64,000 nucleotides of DNA from contig CP012820.1 in the NCBI GenBank assembly GCA_001936135.1, forward strand, positions 1,612,001-1,676,000, given 5' to 3'. Shown here in pieces: positions 40,747 to 51,247 of the stretch (its first letter is position 1; every line of letters begins with the position of its first letter). Under the pieces are notes generated by a model that made no database searches, was not told the origin of the DNA, and saw nothing but the letters and a program-made list of their open reading frames with translations. Source of the DNA: Saccharomycopsis fibuligera x Saccharomycopsis cf. fibuligera. Lineage: Eukaryota; Ascomycota; Saccharomycetes; Ascoideales; Saccharomycopsidaceae. The position numbers and the translations under genes were made by a program.

Positions 40747-43140
40747 TTATCTCCGTCTTTGAATATTTCTTCTAACTTTCAAAATCTTTCCACCTTTACC
40801 AAATTTGTCATTCATGCTAATAAATGGAATCTTTTCGTTTTTGAAAAGTGTAACTTTTTTATTTTTTTCTTGTTCTTTCTCTACTGTATCGTTCTCACTT
40901 CCGGCTTCTTTGTCTAGAGTATTAGCACCATTACCACCATTTTTTTTCAAAATCAGTTCGCTTACTTGCGTAGGATACATTTCCCACACGGGAACCGCTG
41001 CTCTGCCTCTAACAAATACCAATTTGTGCGATTCAATAACCTCTTCTATTTCAGATTCGAGTAAATGCGGCTGGATGTAAACATTGAAATAACGCTGTTT
41101 TAAATTGACGCTATGAATAATAGCGAGGCCAAGAAATGTTATTGAAGAGTCGTCGATTGATTGTAGAGTTTCAAACGGAATAAGTAACGGACTGTTATTA
41201 TTGCTACTGTGGCTATTATCACTTTTGCTGATATCTCCGTCAGCAATTTTACTGCCATTGTTATGCAATGTTATAAATTCATTAACTTCTATGCCATATA
41301 ACCCCACAACCGTACAATCAAGAAGCGTTTCCACTATATCTTCAGCAATCCCACTTTTTTCCTCACCTAAGGAGAAATTGAGTTCTGTGTCATTGATGAA
41401 CGAAATCCCTGAGATACCTTCAAAATTGTCAGTGAATTGTCGGTCCAAAAGCTTACCATTTTGGCTATTGTCCAAATATGACACTCTAAATGGTGATTTG
41501 AGTAATAATGGGCTGAAGTCAAACTGTACTTGCTGTTGTTGTTTTGCGACGCCGCCATTATCTGGGTTATAGTCTTGATTTTTTATTGTGTGAAAATAGA
41601 CTAGCATTCTCAACGTGGCTAATTCTTGAGCTGAAAATCTCAAACTGTTGTAACTTAACGAAATCCCATTAGCGAAAATAACTTCGTTCTTGATATATTT
41701 TCTCTTCTCGAGAATTTTGCTAAGTAATTCGTCTTCCCCAACATCTTGAGAAGTTTCATTATATTGCTGCTTACTCGTCCCCAAATATATCACATCTGTA
41801 GGTTTGATAATTTTGATGATCTGACTAACTAATTCCACACCGTACCCTTTCACCCATCCAGGGGTATTAACAATCAATGGGACCTGCCTCAAATAATCGC
41901 CGCGCTGGTAATCTTTGTATAAGCGTTCTATTAATTGCAAATAGTATCCAGGGTTTTCCATTGAGTTGTTGAACCCAAAATATTCATTACTTGCGTATGA
42001 ATACTCATGCTGTTGTGCCGCCAAATCATTACCAATGATAGGAGCTTTATGTGCAGTGTAAGACAAACAGTTAGGCCAGGAGAATTCATTTTGCCCAGGG
42101 TCAATATCCAATATCCCTACTGGGTCAATATAGTTCGACTGGGAAAGGTAGCTATTGACCAAGTATTTTAAAAGAGTGGACTTACCTGAGTTCTTGTAGC
42201 CAATAATTAAAATTTTCTTGCTCGTAGTTTCGTAATTTTTGTACACTAGTGTATCAATAATCTGCTGCCAATTAGCAGGGATATTGACAACATTAAGGTC
42301 TAAGGTTGGTTTGAGAATAATGCAAAATGTGTAGTCTTTGAAGTTCAAGTCTATCGGCTGGCGGTTATTGTTCAAATTATTTTCATTAATGATGGATTCG
42401 GTGACAAAGTTCCCCTCATCATTAGATAACTGATTGTATAAATTGTTATGAAATACGTTCTTGAAAGTAGGACACAATGATCCAATAGTCTCTATTTTGG
42501 AAGTACCATTCCTAAGCTTGATAATTGTACTGAACCTGTTACAAATATCAGCCCCAAAGATTTGTTCTATTAATTTCCCAAAAGCCCCATTTCTACTATT
42601 ATTTCCTTTCCCTTCCGCCACTTTTAACTCAGGTAATGAATGGGTAATTGGAGCAAACACCATCATCAGCTTAGAGCAGCTGCTACTACTGCCCTTGCTA
42701 GCTTCGTATCGTACCCCGTCAATGAGAAGGGCACCTTTCAATATGCTGAGCTCATAGTGGCCCTTAATGACTAACGATTCATTACTAGTGAGACCAATAT
42801 ATACTTCCAGATCTCTAAATACAGTGTTTTGATGAGAAACTTTGAATTTTGAGTATACTGCCTCCTTGTAAGGTGTGGGCGTTACTGATGATATTGTCAT
42901 TGAGGAAGATGAGATTCCCACCCCAGCGCTCGGCTCCATCAGGCTAGTGGTAGTAGGCACGGGAACTAATTCAACCTCATTATCACTGCTGCTAAGCTCT
43001 TCATCGGAAGAGTTGCGGTCATAAAAGATCTCCTCATTGTTTTGGATAGCCAGAAAGGCGGATGACATATTGGGGTGCTGCTTCTGTGTCTTTGTATCTT
43101 CCCCTTCTCCATTTTGCTCTATTCGTCTTTGAGTCTTCAT
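40747..43140 (-). CDS. GRC3: GRC3, polynucleotide 5'-kinase in rRNA processing
   Basis: Grc3 works with the nuclease Las1 in the nucleolus, phosphorylating the 5' end left by cleavage in ITS2 of pre-rRNA. The Clp1/Grc3 P-loop GYKNSGKSTLL is at about 311-322, ILDIDPGQNEF (Walker B-like) at about 344-354, and PLIVNTPGWVKGYGVEL at about 419-435. These follow the family's order and spacing. The N-terminal 240 residues form the family's beta-rich domain behind an acidic, Ser-rich leader. The basic end (KILKVRRNIQRRR) would suit nucleolar localisation. The start is the first ATG; an in-frame Met25 (MSSAFLAI) is an alternative. It is divergent from COX12, with TATATATA at 43195-43202. Confidence 0.93.
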   Translation of the reverse strand: MKTQRRIEQNGEGEDTKTQKQHPNMSSAFLAIQNNEEIFYDRNSSDEELSSSDNEVELVPVPTTTSLMEPSAGVGISSSSMTISSVTPTPYKEAVYSKFKVSHQNTVFRDLEVYIGLTSNESLVIKGHYELSILKGALLIDGVRYEASKGSSSSCSKLMMVFAPITHSLPELKVAEGKGNNSRNGAFGKLIEQIFGADICNRFSTIIKLRNGTSKIETIGSLCPTFKNVFHNNLYNQLSNDEGNFVTESIINENNLNNNRQPIDLNFKDYTFCIILKPTLDLNVVNIPANWQQIIDTLVYKNYETTSKKILIIGYKNSGKSTLLKYLVNSYLSQSNYIDPVGILDIDPGQNEFSWPNCLSYTAHKAPIIGNDLAAQQHEYSYASNEYFGFNNSMENPGYYLQLIERLYKDYQRGDYLRQVPLIVNTPGWVKGYGVELVSQIIKIIKPTDVIYLGTSKQQYNETSQDVGEDELLSKILEKRKYIKNEVIFANGISLSYNSLRFSAQELATLRMLVYFHTIKNQDYNPDNGGVAKQQQQVQFDFSPLLLKSPFRVSYLDNSQNGKLLDRQFTDNFEGISGISFINDTELNFSLGEEKSGIAEDIVETLLDCTVVGLYGIEVNEFITLHNNGSKIADGDISKSDNSHSSNNNSPLLIPFETLQSIDDSSITFLGLAIIHSVNLKQRYFNVYIQPHLLESEIEEVIESHKLVFVRGRAAVPVWEMYPTQVSELILKKNGGNGANTLDKEAGSENDTVEKEQEKNKKVTLFKNEKIPFISMNDKFGKGGKILKVRRNIQRRR

Positions 43141-43260
43141 GTTGAAACAAAATCAAAAATATTTTTTTACTTCTGGCATATGGAGTGCTTTTAGTATATA
43201 TAGTGCGGTACATTAAAAAATCGTTTGATTTTGTTTTTCTAACATGTTGCGAGCCCGCAG

Positions 43261-43267
43261 CCAATCA
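43261..43267 (+). promoter_or_regulatory. CCAAT box upstream of COX12
   Basis: CCAATCA about 170 bp upstream of the COX12 ATG. HAP2/3/4/5-type complexes bind CCAAT in promoters of respiratory genes. A TATAAAA follows at 43326-43332. Confidence 0.6.
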
Positions 43268-43325
43268 GTCGCTGCGAGTTAAAAATGGCCACACTGCTCA
43301 CACTGAATATTCAAAGTGAAAATTC

Positions 43326-43332
43326 TATAAAA
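43326..43332 (+). promoter_or_regulatory. TATA box of COX12
   Basis: TATAAAA 101 bp upstream of the ATG and downstream of the CCAAT box, in conventional order. Confidence 0.6.
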
Positions 43333-43432
43333 CTGCTTGGCTTCACACTAAGCAAGTCAGCAACATAGCTACGAGTTCATCAATCCGCAACGTCCAAGCA
43401 CAACACAATACAACGCAACTTGCCATTTAACA

Positions 43433-43835
43433 ATGTCTGACTCTCCATTGCACACCGTTGGTTTCGATTCCCGTTTCCCAAACCAAAATCAAACCAAACA
43501 CTGCTACCAATCCTACGTTGACTACCACAAATGTATCAACGCTAAAGGTGAAGACTTTGCTCCATGCAAGATCTTCTTCAAGACTTATTCTGCTTTGTGT
43601 CCTGTTGACTGGGTTGAAAAGTGGGATGAACAAAGAGGTATGTAATGTTGAAATTATCGTGAAACAAGCAATACAAAAAAACAAGAAAAAAGTTATATTT
43701 AATGGCGTTCGAGTATAGTTAATTGATAATTACTCATTTTATGCAAGGTAGACTGAAAAACTTTGAAATGGAATTGACATACTAACAAGTTCATTTATAG
43801 GTAATGGTAACTTTGCCGGTAACATTGAACCATAA
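43433..43835 (+). CDS. COX12: COX12, cytochrome c oxidase subunit VIb, one intron near the 3' end
   Basis: Cox12 is an intermembrane-space subunit of complex IV, held by two disulfides after import through Mia40. Exon 1 is 43433-43637, the intron 43638-43800, and exon 2 43801-43835, giving 79 residues. The twin motif is CX9C (CYQSYVDYHKC) and CX10C (CKIFFKTYSALC), as expected of Cox12. SPLHTVGFDSRFP and DWVEKWDEQRG match S. cerevisiae closely, and exon 2 supplies NGNFAGNIEP in place of the family's GIFAGDI end. Without splicing the frame stops one codon past the junction, lacking that conserved end. The intron has GTATGT, TACTAAC (43780-43786) and TAG. Confidence 0.96.
43638..43800 (+). other. 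COX12 intron (163 bp)
   Basis: Donor GTATGT, branch site TACTAAC at 43780-43786, acceptor TAG at 43800. It splits codon 69 after its first base. Confidence 0.92.
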
Positions 43836-44739
43836 TTCTTTTCATATAATTTATAAAAACAACAATCACTTCACTATTTTTACCACGCATCACTACTCTC
43901 TCCTCAAACTAATCATAATAAATACTGAAAAATGATAAAATTTCAAGCAAATATTAATAATTTTATGAGTAATGTCATTTTTTTAACCATAAAGATCAAA
44001 TCAAAAAACATTTTAACGTTTTGTTTTTTTCTGTTCTTGGGCTTTTCCTTTTTCCATATTAGTACTTCTATAAAATGATACAGAACATGTATATGTACAG
44101 TGATACACATATGTATGTAATCATGAAAGTATACGCAAAAGGTTTTCATTTACTAAAGAATTACCAACCATAGAGTTCAAATCTCTGCCTGTAAGTAACA
44201 CACAATTGCTCTGAAGCCAACAATGCTAAATGCGTTTGTGTCTAAAACTTTTTGTTTTGAGATATTGCGAGAGCTTCTCGCAGCAATTTTCAGCATGCAT
44301 TAAGATGTACAAATATGGCAAAAAGATTTATTCATTAAGCGAGATTGAAAAAATAATTTTTTTTTGGCCGTGTACATACACTTATTACTACTTATCAATC
44401 TATTAGAATAAGAGTGCTTATGTGCTTTCATTATACTCCGCACTAAATTTTCCTCGAAGATGTATACATAACAATTCAAACTACTGTTCGAAGGTGTATC
44501 AAAGTACGTTAAAGCAAATGAATTTATCTTATGTACTTCTTCAATCAAAGTAAATCTAATCTGACTTAGCCTATATACAAGCATGCAATGGAGCAAGCAA
44601 GGAAGTGAAGTGATTACCTATAAACTAATCCTTAACTAACTTACTCACTCTTCAACTATATCTAGATACTTAGCAATAGCGAAATAGGTTCATAGTCTAG
44701 TATCTTAGCGATAAAGCAGCACATCATACTGCGTACTAA
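43836..44739. other. Intergenic: convergent 3' ends of COX12 and the 1176-residue gene
   Basis: AT-rich. AGAGTTCAAATCTCT (about 44171) looks like a tRNA T-arm, but no other tRNA arms fit around it. No gene seen. Confidence 0.5.
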
Positions 44740-47700
44740 CTATGTTCTTTCTCTTCCTCTTTGGTGGCCAGCATCCCAGTTAATTTTCTTTCTGATTCTC
44801 TTTGGATGTACTACATATGTTGGCGTCTCGTCCTTCCACTGTTCCTGTGGTCCTTTTCTTGCCTTATTTCTTTTAGCATTGGCTTTTTCTTGTTCTTCAT
44901 AAAATGTAGGATCATCTTTTGGCATCTTATACCCCTGAGCAGCAAGCAATTCTCTTACTTTATCCTCAATAGAGGCTCCTTTTTTTTCCTTGCTATCGGC
45001 ACCATCATAAATAGTGTTATTGTTAGTTGTCATGATTTGATCCAATTTTTTACCATCTTTCAATAACAAATGTGCTCTTATTGTCACATCACTTGCACTT
45101 ATACTATACGATTTTACCAATTTTTGTCTAAATTGAATGTAAAATTTACGAGGCAGCACCGCAGTGATATCAAATGCCGGCTGGAAGAATTTGGCATAAT
45201 CGGTATCGTAATGATTCAAAAAATGTTGAACGATAAAATCAGCATCAGGGTTGAAATAAGCCAGAGTTTGTTTTTGCATATTATTTGGTGATAATTTTGA
45301 AGCTAATGAATGCTCGGTTTGGTCATTGTAAATAAAGTCTTCTCCTGTCGCTTCTGCTTGTGGACTTTTCCGACGTTTACTCTTCTTGTCAAATGTCACA
45401 ATAAGCTTAAAGTCAGAAGGCCTCAATCCCATTTGTCTCATCGCATTACGCATTTTATCATCCTTTAGCAAACCCTTCACATCATCGGAGAAAACTGAAC
45501 GATTAACTAACTCAGGCTTAATTAATAAAGACCCGCATTGCCTACTGAACTCGGTGGCATCGCTTGATGCCAAATCAAGCAATTCCGCATACTTCATGTA
45601 TGTCTCCCCCAAACTGTAAACTTGATCATTACGACGTGCCGTCAAGTATGCATCAGGAGTCTTGTATTCCCATTGCTCAAAGTAGTACTTGCAGAGCATT
45701 GGATACTTACTTTTGAATATCTGGGTTGTCAAGTGATAAAGCATTCCGCCAAGCATATAGTGAACAATTTTTTTTCTTTCACGCATCACCTTATTAGCAG
45801 TGTAGTTCTCCACTGCTAATTCATTCTTAATTATTTTCCAATAACCTGTTGCAAAATCTACTAAAAATTCATCAGCTATTTGATTCATTGCAGCAAGATC
45901 TATTGCATCATAAGCTTCATTGTAAGCAGAAATGGTATCTGCAGCACGACGGGCAATGTAATAGTCCCATGGCTTAGTTACCAGTGATTGTCTATGCACC
46001 ACTGCAAGTATATCTGTTTTGATTTGTTTGGAACCTGTAGCAACGGTGCCGTATCTCAGTTTAAACCATTCACAGTATTCTAAGAGGAGTTTCCATAATA
46101 GTTGTTCTTTGAGCATTGTGCTATCAGAAATCACAACTTGATTTTTGGTCTTTTCGCTGCTAATAATTTTGTAACTTTTATCTAGTGAAACGTTGTTGTT
46201 GAATGGGGTGGCACTCATAAGCATACCTCTGACCATATCTCCACTAATTCCTTTGTCATTAATCACACTATATGGTCTTGAAGTTATGAAATCTAATGAA
46301 ATTAACTGTTCGAAAGCTTTCAGAAAGTGACCGATACGGAATAAGCGTTTCAATTTGAGCTCACTGGCGGTACCACTTCCACTTCCCATGGGCTCACCCT
46401 CAACATTCACCACTTCTGGGATCAAGATGGTTCTCTTGTCCTTGCTCACATGCGAAGGCAAGCCAAGCAACTTTGCAAGTGCCAACTCGGGATAACTTTT
46501 CACAAACACATTCCGATTCGTTCCGATTTGTTCCCTTGATCCATAAAAATTCTTGGTAATAAATTTACGGAAGGGACTTATGCTGTCAAGAACATTAATC
46601 ACAAAACTTTGTACTACTGGGTTACCATTGACGTATTCAGTCAAACAGATTTCTTCATCAGATTCGGTATTGTGAAGAAAGGTTTGACGAAGTTTGAGGA
46701 TTATAATGTTGTGTTGCTCATTTTGCGGGCGGTTTTGATGGTTGACTTGATGTTGTGGCTGAAGATTAAGGTCTTTGATAATTCTATTGCTAAGGGCTTC
46801 AATTGTACTTGTATTAACAGTCCCTTCGTTGGTTAGTGACAAGTAAGTTTGAGGAAGAAGGTCCTTGTTTAGCTGAGAGTGCGTGTCAAACAAAGGTTTC
46901 AAAATTGGTTTTTCTACATCTTTTACTAAAGCTCTGTTATGGAAGCTGGTTTTCTCAGCGTCATTCTCAGTGTTTGTATCATTTTTAACTCTGACATCAA
47001 TTTTTTCATTATCGCTCACATTTTCCTTAATAATTTTCAAATTTTTGCAAATTGAATAATCTTGAGTATAATTTGCCGGCACCAAACACAACAAGTCTTT
47101 AGATTTTTCATACTTTGCATTATAGAAGCTTGGCTTATATCTAAACTTAGTTATATCAACCAACTTGATTTCTCGTTGTCGGTTGAGTGGATGTGGAACA
47201 GCGTGAAGCTTGCGCAACCGATGGTACGCTGGATGGCTGCTGGTATAGCCTAACGCAACCACGTTGAATATATCAAACACCGTGGGAAGAAATGCAGTAA
47301 AATTTTGGTTCTCAACTATGTTGACTGAACTATCATTTTGTTTTGATGGCAACACAATAGGCCAATTGATATGATAGCCAAACGTATTAATAACCGATCC
47401 AGAAGCCTCGTACTCAGAAAACTCCAGTAGGTTGTAAATCACTTCAGTTTCTTTTTCCACTAGCTTCATGTGATGTTGCTCTTCAGTGGACTCTATAAAA
47501 GTTTCAAGCATTTGTAATAGCTGTTTATTCAAGTAAATTGGATTAGTGTAGCCATCTTGGGGGTTTGTAGGTATATACTGAAGATCCAAGTTTAGGTCAC
47601 TAGTGATTATAGAGGTGATGGGGATGCTTGAGCCCAATTTAGCCAGAACGGTGTTGTTAATTACCGGTGTTTTGTATTGTGAAATAGAGTTAGCGTTGAC

Positions 47701-48270
47701 ATTGGTCAGTATATCACTGTTCTTTAATCCATGAATTTTATCATTAATTTCAATTCCATCTCCAGTTTCAATTCCATCCCCAGTTTCAATTCCATCCCCA
47801 GTTTCAATTCCATTCTCGGTCTCATTGTTCACATTTGTAGATTTCTTTTCCGCTGTTTTGGTTTCGTTTGCAGATAAGTTACTTTCCTGACCCACAGGCT
47901 CACTGCGATTACATTGCAACCTGATTTCTGCATTTCTATGACCTAAAAAGACATCAGCAAGAAGCACACGATACGCGGTATCCCAATATATTGAATCGGT
48001 AGCTTTGCCATTATCAGCTCCTTCTTGTTGAAACTTCACTGACAAGTACTGTTTGTTCAGAATAGGCACAGGAATCAAAGTTCTCTTCGGCAACGTTAAT
48101 TTTGGCTCTCTTTTTTTCTTATTGTTAACATTCTGCACTACCCTTTTCTTATTTTGTTGAAAATAGTCCGTAATGCTAGTAATTCGACCATGGTAGTATT
48201 TATCAAAATGGCCGGTCTGCAGCTGGAGATAGCGGTGGATCTTGACTAGACGGGTCAAGATACTGCTCAT
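44740..48270 (-). CDS. Unrecognised 1176-residue protein, possibly mitochondrial
   Basis: I cannot name this protein. It is one long frame from a good ATG. The N-terminus (about 1-70) is basic and amphipathic (LTRLVKIHRYLQLQ), compatible with mitochondrial or nuclear targeting. Residues about 145-175 are an acidic linker with a 6-residue repeat (GDGIET, three full copies). From about 225 to 1090 it looks globular and mixed helical, with aromatic-rich segments such as PWDYYIARRAADTISAYNEA, KIVHYMLGGMLYHLTTQIF and YYFEQWEYKTPDAYLTARR. The C-terminus is strongly basic (VHPKRIRKKINW). There is no transmembrane run, P-loop, RING or clear PPR series. RNA handling is a guess from charge alone. I considered Pet127, Rpm2, Dss1 and Rsm22 and could not match any. 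Confidence 0.85.
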   Translation of the reverse strand: MSSILTRLVKIHRYLQLQTGHFDKYYHGRITSITDYFQQNKKRVVQNVNNKKKREPKLTLPKRTLIPVPILNKQYLSVKFQQEGADNGKATDSIYWDTAYRVLLADVFLGHRNAEIRLQCNRSEPVGQESNLSANETKTAEKKSTNVNNETENGIETGDGIETGDGIETGDGIEINDKIHGLKNSDILTNVNANSISQYKTPVINNTVLAKLGSSIPITSIITSDLNLDLQYIPTNPQDGYTNPIYLNKQLLQMLETFIESTEEQHHMKLVEKETEVIYNLLEFSEYEASGSVINTFGYHINWPIVLPSKQNDSSVNIVENQNFTAFLPTVFDIFNVVALGYTSSHPAYHRLRKLHAVPHPLNRQREIKLVDITKFRYKPSFYNAKYEKSKDLLCLVPANYTQDYSICKNLKIIKENVSDNEKIDVRVKNDTNTENDAEKTSFHNRALVKDVEKPILKPLFDTHSQLNKDLLPQTYLSLTNEGTVNTSTIEALSNRIIKDLNLQPQHQVNHQNRPQNEQHNIIILKLRQTFLHNTESDEEICLTEYVNGNPVVQSFVINVLDSISPFRKFITKNFYGSREQIGTNRNVFVKSYPELALAKLLGLPSHVSKDKRTILIPEVVNVEGEPMGSGSGTASELKLKRLFRIGHFLKAFEQLISLDFITSRPYSVINDKGISGDMVRGMLMSATPFNNNVSLDKSYKIISSEKTKNQVVISDSTMLKEQLLWKLLLEYCEWFKLRYGTVATGSKQIKTDILAVVHRQSLVTKPWDYYIARRAADTISAYNEAYDAIDLAAMNQIADEFLVDFATGYWKIIKNELAVENYTANKVMRERKKIVHYMLGGMLYHLTTQIFKSKYPMLCKYYFEQWEYKTPDAYLTARRNDQVYSLGETYMKYAELLDLASSDATEFSRQCGSLLIKPELVNRSVFSDDVKGLLKDDKMRNAMRQMGLRPSDFKLIVTFDKKSKRRKSPQAEATGEDFIYNDQTEHSLASKLSPNNMQKQTLAYFNPDADFIVQHFLNHYDTDYAKFFQPAFDITAVLPRKFYIQFRQKLVKSYSISASDVTIRAHLLLKDGKKLDQIMTTNNNTIYDGADSKEKKGASIEDKVRELLAAQGYKMPKDDPTFYEEQEKANAKRNKARKGPQEQWKDETPTYVVHPKRIRKKINWDAGHQRGRERT
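47748..47814 (-). repeat. 18-bp tandem repeat coding GDGIET
   Basis: TCCAGTTTCAATTCCATC units, nearly identical, with 3 copies plus partial ones. In frame. Confidence 0.85.
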
Positions 48271-48422
48271 TTCTTTGGCCGTAGTGTTGGAGGTGTTTAA
48301 AAAATAGCAATGGTAGGTGGTATTAAATATATGGCTAATTTTACTGGTCAGAGTGTTATTTCTTTATTTTATGTTACAGATGGGCATGTTGAGCGAGAAA
48401 AATCTGTGCGCATCGCACTTCT

Positions 48423-48453
<31 letters not shown>

Positions 48454-49138
48454 CAAATTGAGTCAGCTGACTTTGTGGTGCTTGATAACTACTAATAGCA
48501 CTACATAAGTGAATACCTCCGCTGTTAATTTCTATTGATATTATGTAACTAAAATTACAAAGTACGACAACACATAGAGATTAGTATAATGATATTAAAG
48601 CATATATAGTTACTGAAAACAACTAAGCAAAGCGGTAAAATCAAATTAACGAATAGAATCAAGTAAATTGGCAACAAATAAAAAAAATAAAAAAAAATAA
48701 AAAAAAAAAGATAAGCAAAACGTAAACTGAACTAGTACAGAAATGAAAAATATCAAGTAGAAAAATAGGCAAAGGAACAATAAGTAATACATACTGGACT
48801 TGACGTGAACACAATTTGGTCAAGATTTCTGCATTAAAGCAGCAGTCATAGCAGGAGCACTGCAGAGAATAAAAAACTTTAACATAACATGATTGAAAAA
48901 AGTAGAGAAAAACAGCAAATATAAATTTTGAAAACGCACACCAATAAACGGGAACCGTGAATTGAAAAGAAATCAAAGATAACGCAAAAAAAATAAACAA
49001 AAAATTTGAGACAATAGTAGTGTAATGGTACAAAGGCGAAATAAATTTAACAGATTATAAAAAAAAGTTTGAGAGAAAAAATGAGCTTTGAAAAGAATAA
49101 GCAGCATCAAAAACAAATTTGTGGTTTCTTCTATTTAG
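48271..49138. other. Intergenic: promoter of the 1176-residue gene and 3' end of the F-box-like gene
   Basis: A 29-nt T run at 48425-48453 lies about 155 bp upstream of the ATG at 48270. The rest is A-rich with short A runs. No gene seen. Confidence 0.55.
48425..48453 (+). repeat. Poly(dT) tract, 29 nt
   Basis: Uninterrupted T run in the promoter of the 1176-residue gene. Confidence 0.9.
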
Positions 49139-51188
49139 TCAAAACCTAGAGTAGTTTCTACCCACGTTTATGGCTGCTATTGACGGTTCATCTTCCTTTA
49201 ATGATTTTTTGAGTTCCTGAACAGATCCTTCGATTGCCCACTTCAAATCTCTTCTCATCCCGCTGTTGCGGAAGTCAATAGTTTTCAAATTGCCTGTTTT
49301 GATGGCTCTTGACTGACTTAAAAATGTCTTTACATCTTTTGTGTTGAGCCAATTTGCAGATCTTAATTTAATACGCTCCAAAGTTCTCAAATTTGTTAAT
49401 GCAGTTAAAATCTCTGCATTAGAAACTTTGCGTAACTGGTCAATTGTCCAGTAGTTAGATTTGCGCACATCCGACAAGTATAACGTCTCATCACTTTGAT
49501 TCTCAGATTCAAGCTTTCCAGGTTGATGCTCAAATAAGAAATAGTTCACTGTTGGTGATCTGGTGCGTTGAATTTCGAGATTTGCCTTATCTTCATCTTC
49601 TTCATCTTCTAGCTCTTGAATTATATTAATTTGGATTTTGTTATGATGTTTGTGATTTACACTAGTTCCAGTAGACTCTAGTTTAGCATCATCATGGGTA
49701 TAGTTTTGCTTATTATTGTTTTGAGACTGAACTTCTGACTTCTCCTGGGGCAAAGTGGTAACAGTCAAGTGCTGCTGCTGAGCATTTGAAGCTCCAAATC
49801 CGTTCGCATTGCCACGACTGATACTATTATGGATTTCTGATGACAGTGGCAGCAACTTTCTTTCCTCGTTTACCAGCACCAACGATTCTTGCGACTTGAT
49901 TTCATCTTTAAGTAACACATTTCCAAATGATTTTTGAGGCACATGAAGAGTATCCAGCTTAGGAGCTTGAGGCAAACTAGGAGATGTTGAAACAGGAGAT
50001 CCATGACGATATACACCACGAGGAGATTCAGGTCTTGAAATGCTTGGCTGTGGTGCTCTGATCGATGCATTATCATAAGCATTTTGCTCGTTACCAATAT
50101 TGTTGCTATTATCCTTTAGGGTAGCATTGGCCGAATGAAAGGACTCTTTGCTTTTATCATACCTACCGTTAAAATTAGAATAGCCCCAAAAGTTTCGATA
50201 AAAGTTGCTGCGGATTTGTCTGTAGTTGCAGTTGCTGCTATAACCAAAAGAATCTTTGTAAAAATCTAATGATTTGCCACTATTGTTACGGCTATTTGTC
50301 ATTTGATTTTTTCCATCTAAGGATTGTGAAGCATCATCAGATATCATACTATGATATACTCTGTTGTTTCCCATAATGTCGTTTCGTCTCTGGTATACAC
50401 TGCTAAACTGAGAATAAATAGATGTTCCGTAAGCGCTATCGATTTCTCTGAGGATGTTGGTATAATAACTATCATCCTTTTGGTTGCTACCATTGCTATT
50501 TATATTGCTATTATTGATACCGCTACCGCCACTGGAATGGTACGAAAATGTTCTGGTAATATTATTAGCATTTTTGAAGTTCAAATCATTAGACACTTCG
50601 ATATAATGTGACAATTTAGGATTGGAAGTGCCGCGCAGATTTTTATTCAACATATCAAAACTGAGCACGTCATTGTTGTTAATATTGCTGCTAGCATTAC
50701 TGCAGTAACTAGTTTTAGGAGAAAAATTCGAGTCAATATTATTGAAATCAGTAACGCTTTTTGACTTGACATGTAAATTTTCTTTACTCAGGCCTCTTAT
50801 GCTGCTATTTGGATTTGAATCACTTATCGCCCTAGTATGATATGCTGGTCTTTTCAGCGATAGCATGGCATTAGCAATACCATCGTCGCCAGTGTCGTTA
50901 TCGCCAGTACTCAATTTTTTCATTTGCAATATGCCATAATCATCAACTTGGTCATTTCTAATTTCATAATCACTGGCGATCACAATCTTGCTCATGTCAA
51001 AGCTCTTCAAGTTGTAGCATATTTTTAATAAATGAACAATGTAACCAATTGGAATGTCCTTGGTGGAATACTTGTGTAGCAACTTGTTTTGCATGGGGTG
51101 CTGATTGAACTGATAGACGTTTGAAGATGTTACTTTCCGTCCAGTTTTTCCAGTAGTAGCAAGCTCGGTGCTCTTGTTGTTGTTATTT

Positions 51189-51247
<59 letters not shown>

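Noticed and set aside
44160-44200. T-arm-like AGAGTTCAAATCTCT suggesting a tRNA
   Set aside because: No matching acceptor stem, D-arm or anticodon arm could be drawn around it.
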